A stretch of DNA of 10,660 nucleotides. Origin: Gammaproteobacteria bacterium. GTDB lineage: Bacteria > Pseudomonadota > Gammaproteobacteria > Steroidobacterales > SZUA-146. The notes beneath the pieces were generated by a model that made no database searches, was not told the origin of the DNA, and worked only from the letters and a program-made list of their open reading frames with translations. The translations under genes and the position numbers were made by a program. The DNA lies in assembly GCA_013002925.1 (NCBI GenBank), contig JABDLQ010000233.1, positions 1 through 10,660 on the forward strand, in the 5' to 3' direction. Below, piece by piece: positions 1-6,276 of this stretch. The first letter of the stretch is position 1, and every line of letters begins with the position of its first letter.

Positions 1-2
1 GC

Positions 3-1652
3 ATAAAAAAGGATCAGGACAAGTGGAATGACATTTCCGATGAGAATGCAAAGCGTGAACTGGAAATCACCCGACGCGAACTCAAGGAACTTCGCGAGAC
101 CATTGACTACAACAAGCTCGATGAGCCCACCAAACTCAGCTATCGGCTCTATGTCGAGCGGGCGGAGCAGGATATTGAGAATTTTCAATATCGCTTGCAT
201 AACTATCCGATAAATCAGATGTATGGCGCACAGTCCAGGTTGCCATCGTTTCTGATCAATATTCACCGTATCGATAATGAAACAGACGCGCGGGGATATA
301 TCGCCCGACTGAACGGCATCGATGAGCAGATTACCCAGGTCATCGAGAATCTGAAGTTGCGCGAAAGCAAAGGGATTGTTGCTCCGAAATTTGTGTTTCC
401 CTACGCCATTAGTGACACCAAAAATGTGCTGTCCGGAAAGCCCTTTGTGAGTGATGCACTGGAGGACAGTGCTTTGCTGGCCGATTTTAAAAAGAAAGTC
501 GCAAATATTGAAATCGATACGCAGCTGCGTGAAGAGTTAATTACAGAAGCAAGTGGTGCACTTGCAGAGAGCGTCAAACCGGCATTTGGCTCGCTGATTG
601 AGTTTCTGATGGAGCAGGAAAAGCGTGCCAACACTGATGATGGCGCGTGGAAGCTTCCGGACGGCGAAGCGTTTTATGCCATGGCGTTGAAGCGCACCAC
701 GACCACCGACATGACGGCAGATGAGATTCATGAACTGGGTCTGAGCGAGGTGGCAAGAATTCACGAAGAGATGCGCGCGATCATGGAACAGGTCGAATTT
801 GACGGAACGCTGCAGGAATTTTTCGAGTTCATGCGCACGGACAAACAATTTTACTATGACGAGACACCGGAAGGTCGTGCAGCTTATTTGGCAAAAGCCG
901 AAGACATCATCGACACCATGCGTGGCAGGCTGGATGAACTGTTTGTCACCAAGCCCAAAGCGGACTTGGTTGTAAAAGCAGTAGAGGCGTTTCGAGAAAA
1001 ATCTGCCGGCAAGGCCTTTTATCAGCGGCCCGCACCGGATGGTTCACGACCCGGCACTTATTACGCAAATTTATACAAGATGTCCGATATGCCTATGTAC
1101 CAGATGGAAGCGCTGGCCTATCATGAGGGCATTCCCGGTCATCACATGCAGCTTGCGATTGCGCAGGAGCTCAAGGATGTACCATCGTTTCGCAAATACG
1201 GGCGTTACACGGCATACACGGAGGGCTGGGGTCTGTACAGCGAACTGGTGCCTAAGGAGATGGGTTTTTACAGCGACCCGTATTCGGATTTTGGCCGGCT
1301 GGCGATGGAAATCTGGCGCGCCTGCCGCCTGGTGGTCGACACCGGAATTCACCATAAGAAATGGACCCGTGAACAGGCCATAGATTATCTATCGACCAAC
1401 ACTCCGAATCCGTATGGTGATGTGGTCAAAGCGATTGAACGTTACATCGTCATGCCGTCCCAGGCGACTGCCTACAAGATTGGCATGATCAAGATTGTGG
1501 AGTTGCGTGATAAGGCACGTGCAGCGCTTGGCGATGACTTTGACGTGCGCGAGTTTCACGAAGTGGTGTTGCGCAGCGGTCCGGTGCCCCTGTCGGTGCT
1601 CGAAGATCAGGTGGCAGATTATGTCGCCAGAAAATCGCAGGAGCGTGCTTGA
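3..1652 (+). CDS. DUF885 family protein, putative metallohydrolase (5' end outside window)
   Basis: The reading frame is open from the left window edge to a TGA at 1650-1652, giving 549 residues. No start is assigned because codons upstream of the first internal ATG (195) already read as protein of this family, so the gene begins outside the window. The visible part starts with a charged, helix-rich stretch and then NQMYGAQSRLPSFLINIHRI, which resembles the DUF885 (PF05960/COG4805) core. Two family signatures follow: YHEGIPGHHMQ (HEGIPGHH at 1122-1145), a probable metal-binding histidine/glutamate motif, and EGWGLYSE at 1221-1244. DUF885 proteins are mostly uncharacterised and are thought to be zinc-dependent peptidase-like hydrolases. 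Many carry a signal peptide, but that end is not visible here. The substrate is unknown. The stop codon overlaps the proposed trp promoter, so the next operon is probably transcribed independently. Confidence 0.88.
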   Translation: MKKDQDKWNDISDENAKRELEITRRELKELRETIDYNKLDEPTKLSYRLYVERAEQDIENFQYRLHNYPINQMYGAQSRLPSFLINIHRIDNETDARGYIARLNGIDEQITQVIENLKLRESKGIVAPKFVFPYAISDTKNVLSGKPFVSDALEDSALLADFKKKVANIEIDTQLREELITEASGALAESVKPAFGSLIEFLMEQEKRANTDDGAWKLPDGEAFYAMALKRTTTTDMTADEIHELGLSEVARIHEEMRAIMEQVEFDGTLQEFFEFMRTDKQFYYDETPEGRAAYLAKAEDIIDTMRGRLDELFVTKPKADLVVKAVEAFREKSAGKAFYQRPAPDGSRPGTYYANLYKMSDMPMYQMEALAYHEGIPGHHMQLAIAQELKDVPSFRKYGRYTAYTEGWGLYSELVPKEMGFYSDPYSDFGRLAMEIWRACRLVVDTGIHHKKWTREQAIDYLSTNTPNPYGDVVKAIERYIVMPSQATAYKIGMIKIVELRDKARAALGDDFDVREFHEVVLRSGPVPLSVLEDQVADYVARKSQERA

Positions 1653-1677
1653 CGCCTCCGGGCAATTGCCGTAAAAG
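1649..1677 (+). promoter_or_regulatory. Candidate sigma70 promoter of the trp operon
   Basis: TTGACG at 1649-1654 (5 of 6 consensus) and TAAAAG at 1672-1677 (4 of 6) are separated by exactly 17 bases. The -35 box overlaps the TGA of the upstream DUF885 gene. The predicted transcript start is about 1683-1685, at or next to the first ATG of the leader peptide. The position just before an attenuator supports the call, but it rests on motif matching alone. Confidence 0.55.
1661..1670. promoter_or_regulatory. Perfect 10-bp palindrome between -35 and -10 (possible operator)
   Basis: GGCAATTGCC is identical to its reverse complement and lies wholly inside the 17-base promoter spacer. With no loop it cannot be an RNA hairpin terminator, so a dimeric DNA-binding protein is the natural reading. 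It does not match the E. coli TrpR operator core (CTAGTTAACTAG), so any regulator is unknown. A chance palindrome is possible. Confidence 0.3.
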
Positions 1678-1683
1678 AGTGTG

Positions 1684-1770
1684 ATGATGATTTTTAAGTG
1701 GAACGTAGCGCGATTTACATCTGTGGTCTGGTGGTGGCCAGCGCCAACAGATGGGAGTGCGTTGAACTAA
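1684..1770 (+). CDS. trpL: trp operon leader peptide (28 codons, three consecutive Trp codons)
   Basis: A short frame begins with two ATG codons (1684 and 1687) and ends at TAA 1768-1770. It starts MMIFKWNVAR and contains VVWWWPAPTDG. TGG TGG TGG occupies 1729-1737, and a fourth TGG lies at 1699. Such Trp runs ahead of a terminator are the mark of ribosome-mediated attenuation: stalling at these codons when charged tRNA-Trp is scarce switches the downstream RNA fold. An AAGAG at 1675-1679 lies 7 bases before the second ATG and could serve as a weak ribosome site, but only if transcription starts upstream of it. If the candidate promoter is correct, the message would be nearly leaderless. The peptide itself is not expected to have a function. 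The call is strongly supported by the matching RNA pairings and terminator that follow. Confidence 0.88.
   Translation: MMIFKWNVARFTSVVWWWPAPTDGSALN
1718..1753 (+). promoter_or_regulatory. Attenuator 1:2 hairpin enclosing the Trp codons
   Basis: CATCTGT at 1718-1724 pairs perfectly with ACAGATG at 1747-1753. GG 1725-1726 can also pair with CC 1744-1745 across a bulged A. Inside, CTGG 1728-1731 can pair with CCAG 1738-1741. The Trp codons 1729-1737 lie within this hairpin, as expected for the pause/anti-antiterminator structure. A ribosome stalled on them would cover strand 1 and free strand 2. Confidence 0.75.
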
Positions 1771-1799
1771 GCGGACATCAGGAACACGACAACCCATCT
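1749..1799 (+). promoter_or_regulatory. Attenuator 2:3 antiterminator pairing
   Basis: AGATGGG at 1749-1755 is perfectly complementary to CCCATCT at 1793-1799. The first segment is also part of strand 2 of the 1:2 hairpin, and the second is the 5' arm of the terminator, so the two alternatives exclude each other. The leader stop at 1768-1770 is 13 bases past strand 2. A ribosome finishing the peptide would therefore interfere with this pairing and allow termination. Confidence 0.75.
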
Positions 1800-1824
1800 T
1801 CACCACGTGAAGGTGGGTTTTTTT
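1791..1824 (+). terminator. trp attenuator, rho-independent terminator (3:4)
   Basis: AACCCATCTTCAC (1791-1803) pairs with the arm 1807-1819 around the three-base loop CAC. This gives a stem of up to 13 bp with a single G-U pair, followed directly by a run of seven T (1818-1824). It lies between the leader stop and trpE, exactly where a transcription attenuator is expected. Confidence 0.92.
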
Positions 1825-1862
1825 ATGCTCAGTACGAATTGGATGCCGATTCGAGACCCGAC

Positions 1863-3251
1863 ATGCAGACATTTTTTGACATCGCAGCGGACCTGGATAC
1901 ACCGGTTTCCGCCTATTTGAAACTGGCGCCTTTCAAGCCGCGGTTTTTGCTCGAGAGTGTGGAAGGCGGCACGCGTGTTGGGCGCTATTCGTTCATAGGT
2001 TTTGGTGAAAGTCTCGAAGCCAGGCTGACCGCCAGTGGCATGAGGGTCAACGGTGAAGAGCGGCCGCGACCGGCTAATCAACAGGAGTTTCTCGACGCTT
2101 TACGCAAGCTGCTGGCCGATACACCGGTTTTGCGTCCGGATGATGCGGATGTACCGTTTCGTGGTGGTCTGGTCGGGGTCATGGGCTATGACATCGTGCG
2201 CCTGTTCGAATCTCTGCCTGTGCTGACGGACAAACATACCGATTTACCGGAGGCGGCATTTGTGGCGCCGCAGTCAATGCTTGTGTTTGATCATTTGACC
2301 CGCCGTGCAGGGCTGCTGCATGCCGGATCGGAAACCACGCGCCAGGCGCTGCGCAACAATGTCGTTGCAGCCATGCGTGGACCCGTGCCGGAAACCGGGC
2401 GCGGCGCCGGAGAGTTTTCAGCGCCGTCTGCCAGCATGGAACAATCGGAGTTTGAAGACAAAGTGCGCTGGGCACAGGAACAAATTGCAGCGGGCGAGGT
2501 TTTTCAGCTGGTGCTGTCGGTGTGTTTCTCCGGCGCTACTGACATTGATCCCTTCCTGGTTTACCGTGCATTGCGATTATTGAACCCCTCACCCTACATG
2601 TATTTTTTTGACCTCGGTGATGCCCAGGTGGTGGGTTCGTCGCCTGAGGCCCTGGTGCGATTGCAGGAAGGGGTTGCTTCGTTGCGGCCGATCGCCGGCA
2701 CCCGCCCACGGGGTACAGACAGTCACAGCGATGAGAATCATGCCAACGAGTTGTTGGCGGACCCGAAGGAAAATGCAGAGCATGTCATGCTGGTCGATCT
2801 GGCCCGCAATGATCTTGGCCGGGTGGCGGTGCCGGGTTCGATCAACGTCAATCCCTATCGCGTGATCGAGCGCTATAGCCACGTCATGCACCTGGTCAGT
2901 GGAGTGCAAGGTAAAGTTGAAAAGCAATTTGACGCGTTTGATCTGTTTGCTTCGGCGTTTCCGGCCGGCACGCTGGTGGGAGCACCCAAGGTCCGCGCGA
3001 TGGAACTGATTGAACAAGCTGAGCCTGCACGCCGGGATTTTTACGCAGGCACCGTTGGTTATTTTGATCATGACGGCAACATGGATCAGGCGATTGCGAT
3101 ACGCACGATTGTATTTCATCAAAACCAGTATCGCTTCCAGGCAGGTGCCGGTATCGTGGCCGACAGCGTTCCTCGTACGGAATATCAGGAAGTAGTGCAC
3201 AAATCCAATATTCTGCGCCAGGCGCTGGCGATGGCGCGGGACGGATTATGA
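1863..3251 (+). CDS. trpE: Anthranilate synthase component I
   Basis: TrpE makes anthranilate from chorismate, using ammonia delivered by TrpG, as the first committed step of tryptophan synthesis in the cytoplasm. The 462-residue product has the chorismate-binding fold. ADLDTPVSAYLKL is near the N-terminus. LLES (29-32) and NPSPYM (241-246) match the elements that bind feedback tryptophan in characterised TrpE. PIAGTRPRG (276-284), VDLARNDLGRV (311-321) and AFPAGTLVGAPKVRAMELI mark the catalytic domain. ATG 1863 is chosen as the first ATG in frame: the frame is open further upstream, but only across the leader and terminator. Its ribosome site is weak (a GAG at 1853-1855). This start makes the protein slightly short for the family (often about 490-520), with the N-terminal segment before DTP reduced. 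VLSVCFS replaces the more usual SQR-type segment. The stop overlaps trpG as ATGA. Confidence 0.95.
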   Translation: MQTFFDIAADLDTPVSAYLKLAPFKPRFLLESVEGGTRVGRYSFIGFGESLEARLTASGMRVNGEERPRPANQQEFLDALRKLLADTPVLRPDDADVPFRGGLVGVMGYDIVRLFESLPVLTDKHTDLPEAAFVAPQSMLVFDHLTRRAGLLHAGSETTRQALRNNVVAAMRGPVPETGRGAGEFSAPSASMEQSEFEDKVRWAQEQIAAGEVFQLVLSVCFSGATDIDPFLVYRALRLLNPSPYMYFFDLGDAQVVGSSPEALVRLQEGVASLRPIAGTRPRGTDSHSDENHANELLADPKENAEHVMLVDLARNDLGRVAVPGSINVNPYRVIERYSHVMHLVSGVQGKVEKQFDAFDLFASAFPAGTLVGAPKVRAMELIEQAEPARRDFYAGTVGYFDHDGNMDQAIAIRTIVFHQNQYRFQAGAGIVADSVPRTEYQEVVHKSNILRQALAMARDGL

Positions 3252-3838
3252 GTACGACCATTCTTATGATCGATAATTACGATTCCTTTACTTTTAATCT
3301 GGTGCAGGGATTTCGCAGCCTGGGGGCAACCGTGGTTGTTCATCGCAACGATCAGATCAGCATTGCCGATGCCGTTGGACTGGAAAAGACTCATCTGGTC
3401 ATTTCACCAGGGCCAGGAAATCCGGACAGCGCCGGAATCAGTGTAGCGCTGGTGCGTGCGCTGGCTGGCAAAGTGCCGATACTTGGAGTGTGCCTCGGGC
3501 ATCAGTCGATCGTCGCCGCGTTTGGTGGCCAAATTAGTCGGGCGACGCGTCAAATGCATGGCAAAACCTCACAGGTCAGCCATGACGGGGGTTATCTGTA
3601 TGCGGGCATCAGCGATCCGTTTGCAGCAGGACGCTATCATTCATTGACAGCCACGGATGCCGGTTTGCCCGATGAATTGACGGTGGTCGCAACCACCGAC
3701 AGCGGTGAAATTATGGGTGTGCGACACCGCGATGTTGCCGTTGAAGGTGTGCAGTTTCATCCGGAGAGTATTCTGACACCAGATGGAATGACGCTGATGC
3801 AGAACTTCATTCAACACACTGACCCCGGAGCACCGTGA
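3248..3838 (+). CDS. trpG: Anthranilate synthase component II (glutamine amidotransferase)
   Basis: TrpG hydrolyses glutamine and passes ammonia to TrpE. The 196-residue product is a complete class I glutamine amidotransferase domain. It shows DNYDSFTFNLVQ (9-20), the oxyanion-loop segment SPGPGNPDSAG (53-63), the nucleophile elbow GVCLGHQ with catalytic Cys82, RYHSL (129-133), and GVQFHPES with His171 and Glu173 completing the triad. The protein is a single domain, not fused to TrpD as in enteric bacteria. PabA-type proteins in folate synthesis are close relatives, and one subunit may serve both pathways in some bacteria, but the operon position supports TrpG. The start ATG overlaps the trpE stop by four bases, indicating translational coupling of the two subunits. 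Confidence 0.95.
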   Translation: MSTTILMIDNYDSFTFNLVQGFRSLGATVVVHRNDQISIADAVGLEKTHLVISPGPGNPDSAGISVALVRALAGKVPILGVCLGHQSIVAAFGGQISRATRQMHGKTSQVSHDGGYLYAGISDPFAAGRYHSLTATDAGLPDELTVVATTDSGEIMGVRHRDVAVEGVQFHPESILTPDGMTLMQNFIQHTDPGAP

Positions 3839-4863
3839 TGAGCGACGCCACCGTTTTCTGTATCCGACAGGCAATGGAAGAAGTGCTGATGGGTCAGGAT
3901 CTGGACGAGCACCGGGCAGCAGAGGTTATGGAGGCACTAACCGATGACACCGTGCCGGCGGTGTTGGCGGGTGCGTTTTTAACGGCATTAAGATGCAAAG
4001 GTGAAACGGCGGATGAAATTCGTGGTTTTGCCAATACCATGCGTAAACTGGCCATCCGCCCGGAGTTACCCGCAGACAGCACGGCGGTCGATATCGTGGG
4101 TACCGGCGGTGATGGTTCCGGAAGCCTGAACATTTCCACAGGAAGTGCGTTGCTTGCCGCCGCCAGTGGACTCACCGTGGTAAAGCACGGTAATCGTTCG
4201 GTCTCAAGTAAAAGTGGTAGCGCCGATGTGCTGGAGCATCTTGGCATGACGTTACCGGCAGACGCCGAAGCGGTAACCCAGGCGCTTGCTGACAGCGGTT
4301 TTACTTTTTTGTTTGCGCCGTATTTTCACCCGGCCATGAAGGCCGTGGCGCCGGTCCGGCAGGTGCTGGCCATCCGTACGGTGTTTAATGTCCTGGGTCC
4401 TTTGACCAATCCCGCACGGCCGCCGTTTGCGGTCATCGGTGCGTATAGCGAGCCGCTGGCGAGGCTGATGGCGGATGCCTTGTCAGGCATGGAGGTCGAG
4501 CGTGCTTTTGTCATTCACGGCGAACCGGGCTGGGACGAAGCAACACCGGTTGGTCCGTTTGTGTTGTTTGACGTACGGGACGGCCAGGTCAGGCGCGAAG
4601 TGAGGGACCCGAAAGACTACCGCATGCGTCGGTGTACAGCAGCGGACTTGCAGGGAGGCGATGCTGCGTATAATGCAGACCGGCTTGCTGCTGCACTGAG
4701 TGGCAAAGAGCAGGGGGCACATGTGGATGCACTGGTGCTCGGAGCGGCCCTGGCACTTGAAGTGACCGGCACGACACAATCCATGAGGGCTTCGATGTCG
4801 CACGCACGCGAAGCGATTAATGCCGGTCGTGGCCGGGCGCTACTGGCGAGCCTGAAAGCATGA
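3838..4863 (+). CDS. trpD: Anthranilate phosphoribosyltransferase
   Basis: TrpD transfers phosphoribose from PRPP to anthranilate. The 341-residue length is typical. The PRPP-binding GTGGDGSGS (88-96) and NIST (98-101) are followed by KHGNRSVSSKSGSADVLEHL (116-135), FNVLGPLTNP (183-192) and a G-DE element in GWDEATPVG (231-239), all in family order. ATG 3838 is preferred because GGAG at 3827-3830 lies seven bases upstream. GTG 3835, in frame and overlapping the trpG stop, is the alternative and adds one residue. The ATG shares one base with the trpG TGA. No active-site element looks missing. Confidence 0.95.
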   Translation: MSDATVFCIRQAMEEVLMGQDLDEHRAAEVMEALTDDTVPAVLAGAFLTALRCKGETADEIRGFANTMRKLAIRPELPADSTAVDIVGTGGDGSGSLNISTGSALLAAASGLTVVKHGNRSVSSKSGSADVLEHLGMTLPADAEAVTQALADSGFTFLFAPYFHPAMKAVAPVRQVLAIRTVFNVLGPLTNPARPPFAVIGAYSEPLARLMADALSGMEVERAFVIHGEPGWDEATPVGPFVLFDVRDGQVRREVRDPKDYRMRRCTAADLQGGDAAYNADRLAAALSGKEQGAHVDALVLGAALALEVTGTTQSMRASMSHAREAINAGRGRALLASLKA

Positions 4864-4876
4864 GCAGCTACGGGGT

Positions 4877-5692
4877 ATGAGCGATTTTTTGCACCGTATG
4901 GCACAGTCGTCGTTGCGCCGGGCACAGGCCGCAGCGCAAAATGAACCGTTGGCGGCCCTGATAAAACGCTGCGAGGGCCTGCCCGACACGATACCGCTCG
5001 TACCCGCAAATAACGGCATGAGCGTGATAGCTGAAATTAAATTGCAGTCCCCGGCAGAAGGGCGACTCAGCGGGACGAACTCCGATGCCGCTCTGACCGC
5101 CAGGGCACAGTGCTACATCGATGCCGGGGCGTGCGCAATCTCGGTGCTCACCGAGCCTGACCGGTTTGCGGGCGCGCTGCATCATCTTGCACCAGTGGCG
5201 GCATGCGCGCACCCCGCAAAGGTCGCAGTCATGCGCAAGGATTTTTTGACCGATATCTACCAGGTCTATGAAGCGCGTGCGGCGGGTGCTGACGGCGTGC
5301 TGCTGATCAAGCGCCTGCTGGCTGACAAGGTGCTTTCCAATATGCTGAGCGCCGCGCAGGACCTGGGGATGTTTGTACTTCTGGAGGCGTTCGATCAGCA
5401 TGATCTCGAACAATGTGACCGCTACGTCGCCGACAACGTGCTGATCGGTTTGAATTGTCGTGATCTGACCACGTTACAAATCGACCCGGCACGTTGCGCC
5501 GAATTGATCGGGCACTTTCCGGCCCATGCGATCAAAGTGGCCGAAAGCGGGATTCACAGCGCAGCTGACGCCAGGGCTCTGGCAAACCAGGGGTACCATA
5601 TGGCATTGATTGGCACAGCATTGATGAAAGCCAACGATCCGGCTGCGCTAATCGCACAGATTCGTCAGCAAACGGTCCGTTCTTCACGATGA
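4877..5692 (+). CDS. trpC: Indole-3-glycerol phosphate synthase
   Basis: TrpC closes the indole ring of CdRP, giving indole-3-glycerol phosphate for TrpA. The 271-residue beta/alpha barrel is complete by alignment of known catalytic positions: EIK (Glu53, Lys55), MRKDFLTD (Lys121), LLEAF (Glu170), GLNCRDL (Asn193) and AESGI (Glu223, Ser224). Two conserved segments are unusual: LQSPAEG (56-62) stands where SPSKG-like residues are common, and NCRDL stands for the usual NNRDL. The enzyme is therefore probably active but from a divergent branch. ATG 4877 lies 13 bases after the trpD stop, the only non-overlapping junction within the run of structural genes. It is a stand-alone gene, not fused to trpF as in E. 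coli. Confidence 0.92.
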   Translation: MSDFLHRMAQSSLRRAQAAAQNEPLAALIKRCEGLPDTIPLVPANNGMSVIAEIKLQSPAEGRLSGTNSDAALTARAQCYIDAGACAISVLTEPDRFAGALHHLAPVAACAHPAKVAVMRKDFLTDIYQVYEARAAGADGVLLIKRLLADKVLSNMLSAAQDLGMFVLLEAFDQHDLEQCDRYVADNVLIGLNCRDLTTLQIDPARCAELIGHFPAHAIKVAESGIHSAADARALANQGYHMALIGTALMKANDPAALIAQIRQQTVRSSR

Positions 5693-6276
5693 GCATCTGG
5701 GTCAAAATATGCGGGTTGACTGACGCCGCTGCAATCGAGGCCGTGGTGCAGGCCAGTGTGCAGGCAGCAGGGTTTGTGTTTGCCGACTCACCGCGCAAGG
5801 TGGCACCCACGGTAGCCGCCGGGCTCGCACAGCAATTGACCAGTGACATTGCTACCGTGGCGGTGTTTTTAAGGCCCACCCAGGCACAGGTAGACGAGGT
5901 GCTGCAGGACTTTCACCCGGACTATGTTCAGGCTGACTGGAGCGCATTGGCAGAGCTTGATTTGCCGGAGTCTGTGATGCTGTTGCCGGTGCTAAGAGAA
6001 GGTCAAAACACCGACCGCCAGCAACTACCATCACGGTTTTTGTTTGAAGGGGTCAACAGCGGGGCGGGTGAAACGGTCGACTGGCAGCAAGCCGCAGTGC
6101 TTGGACGGCATGGCGACCTGATTCTTGCGGGTGGGCTTGACCCTGCCAATGTGCGAAACGCAATCAAGGTAGCCCGTCCATTCGGGGTTGATGTCAGTAG
6201 TGGGGTCGAGAATGCACCGGGCAGCAAAGATCCGGAGCGCATCATGGAATTTGTCAATCAGGTGAGAACACAATGA
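5689..6276 (+). CDS. trpF: Phosphoribosylanthranilate isomerase
   Basis: TrpF performs the Amadori rearrangement of phosphoribosylanthranilate to CdRP, between TrpD and TrpC. The 195-residue product begins WVKICGLT, giving the catalytic Cys8. SPRKV (34-38) supplies the conserved Arg36, and GVDVSSGVE (166-174) the general acid Asp168. LAGGLDPANV (146-155) matches the phosphate-side loop of the family. The usual QLHG-type motif after the central strand is not recognisable: YVQADWSAL (79-87) occupies its place, so a normally well conserved substrate-side segment is altered. The three catalytic residues are present, so activity is expected. The start overlaps the trpC stop as ATGA, and the stop overlaps the trpB start in the same way. 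Confidence 0.92.
   Translation: MSIWVKICGLTDAAAIEAVVQASVQAAGFVFADSPRKVAPTVAAGLAQQLTSDIATVAVFLRPTQAQVDEVLQDFHPDYVQADWSALAELDLPESVMLLPVLREGQNTDRQQLPSRFLFEGVNSGAGETVDWQQAAVLGRHGDLILAGGLDPANVRNAIKVARPFGVDVSSGVENAPGSKDPERIMEFVNQVRTQ

Noticed and set aside
1661..1670. TrpR operator
   Set aside because: The palindrome GGCAATTGCC does not share the CTAG half-sites of the E. coli trp operator, so only an unnamed operator is suggested.
1791..1824. Reading the hairpin as the terminator of the DUF885 gene
   Set aside because: It is 140 bases past that stop, and its 5' arm pairs alternatively with the Trp leader strand 2, so it belongs to the attenuator.
1698..1862. Extending trpE upstream to GTG 1698 in the same open frame
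   Set aside because: That stretch is the trp leader and terminator hairpin read in another frame. It has no ribosome site at 1698, and TrpE-like sequence begins only after 1863.
2589..3200. A 203-codon open frame on the minus strand
   Set aside because: It lies entirely opposite trpE, whose motifs fully explain the region, and its translation shows no domain or signal. It is a shadow of G+C-rich coding sequence.
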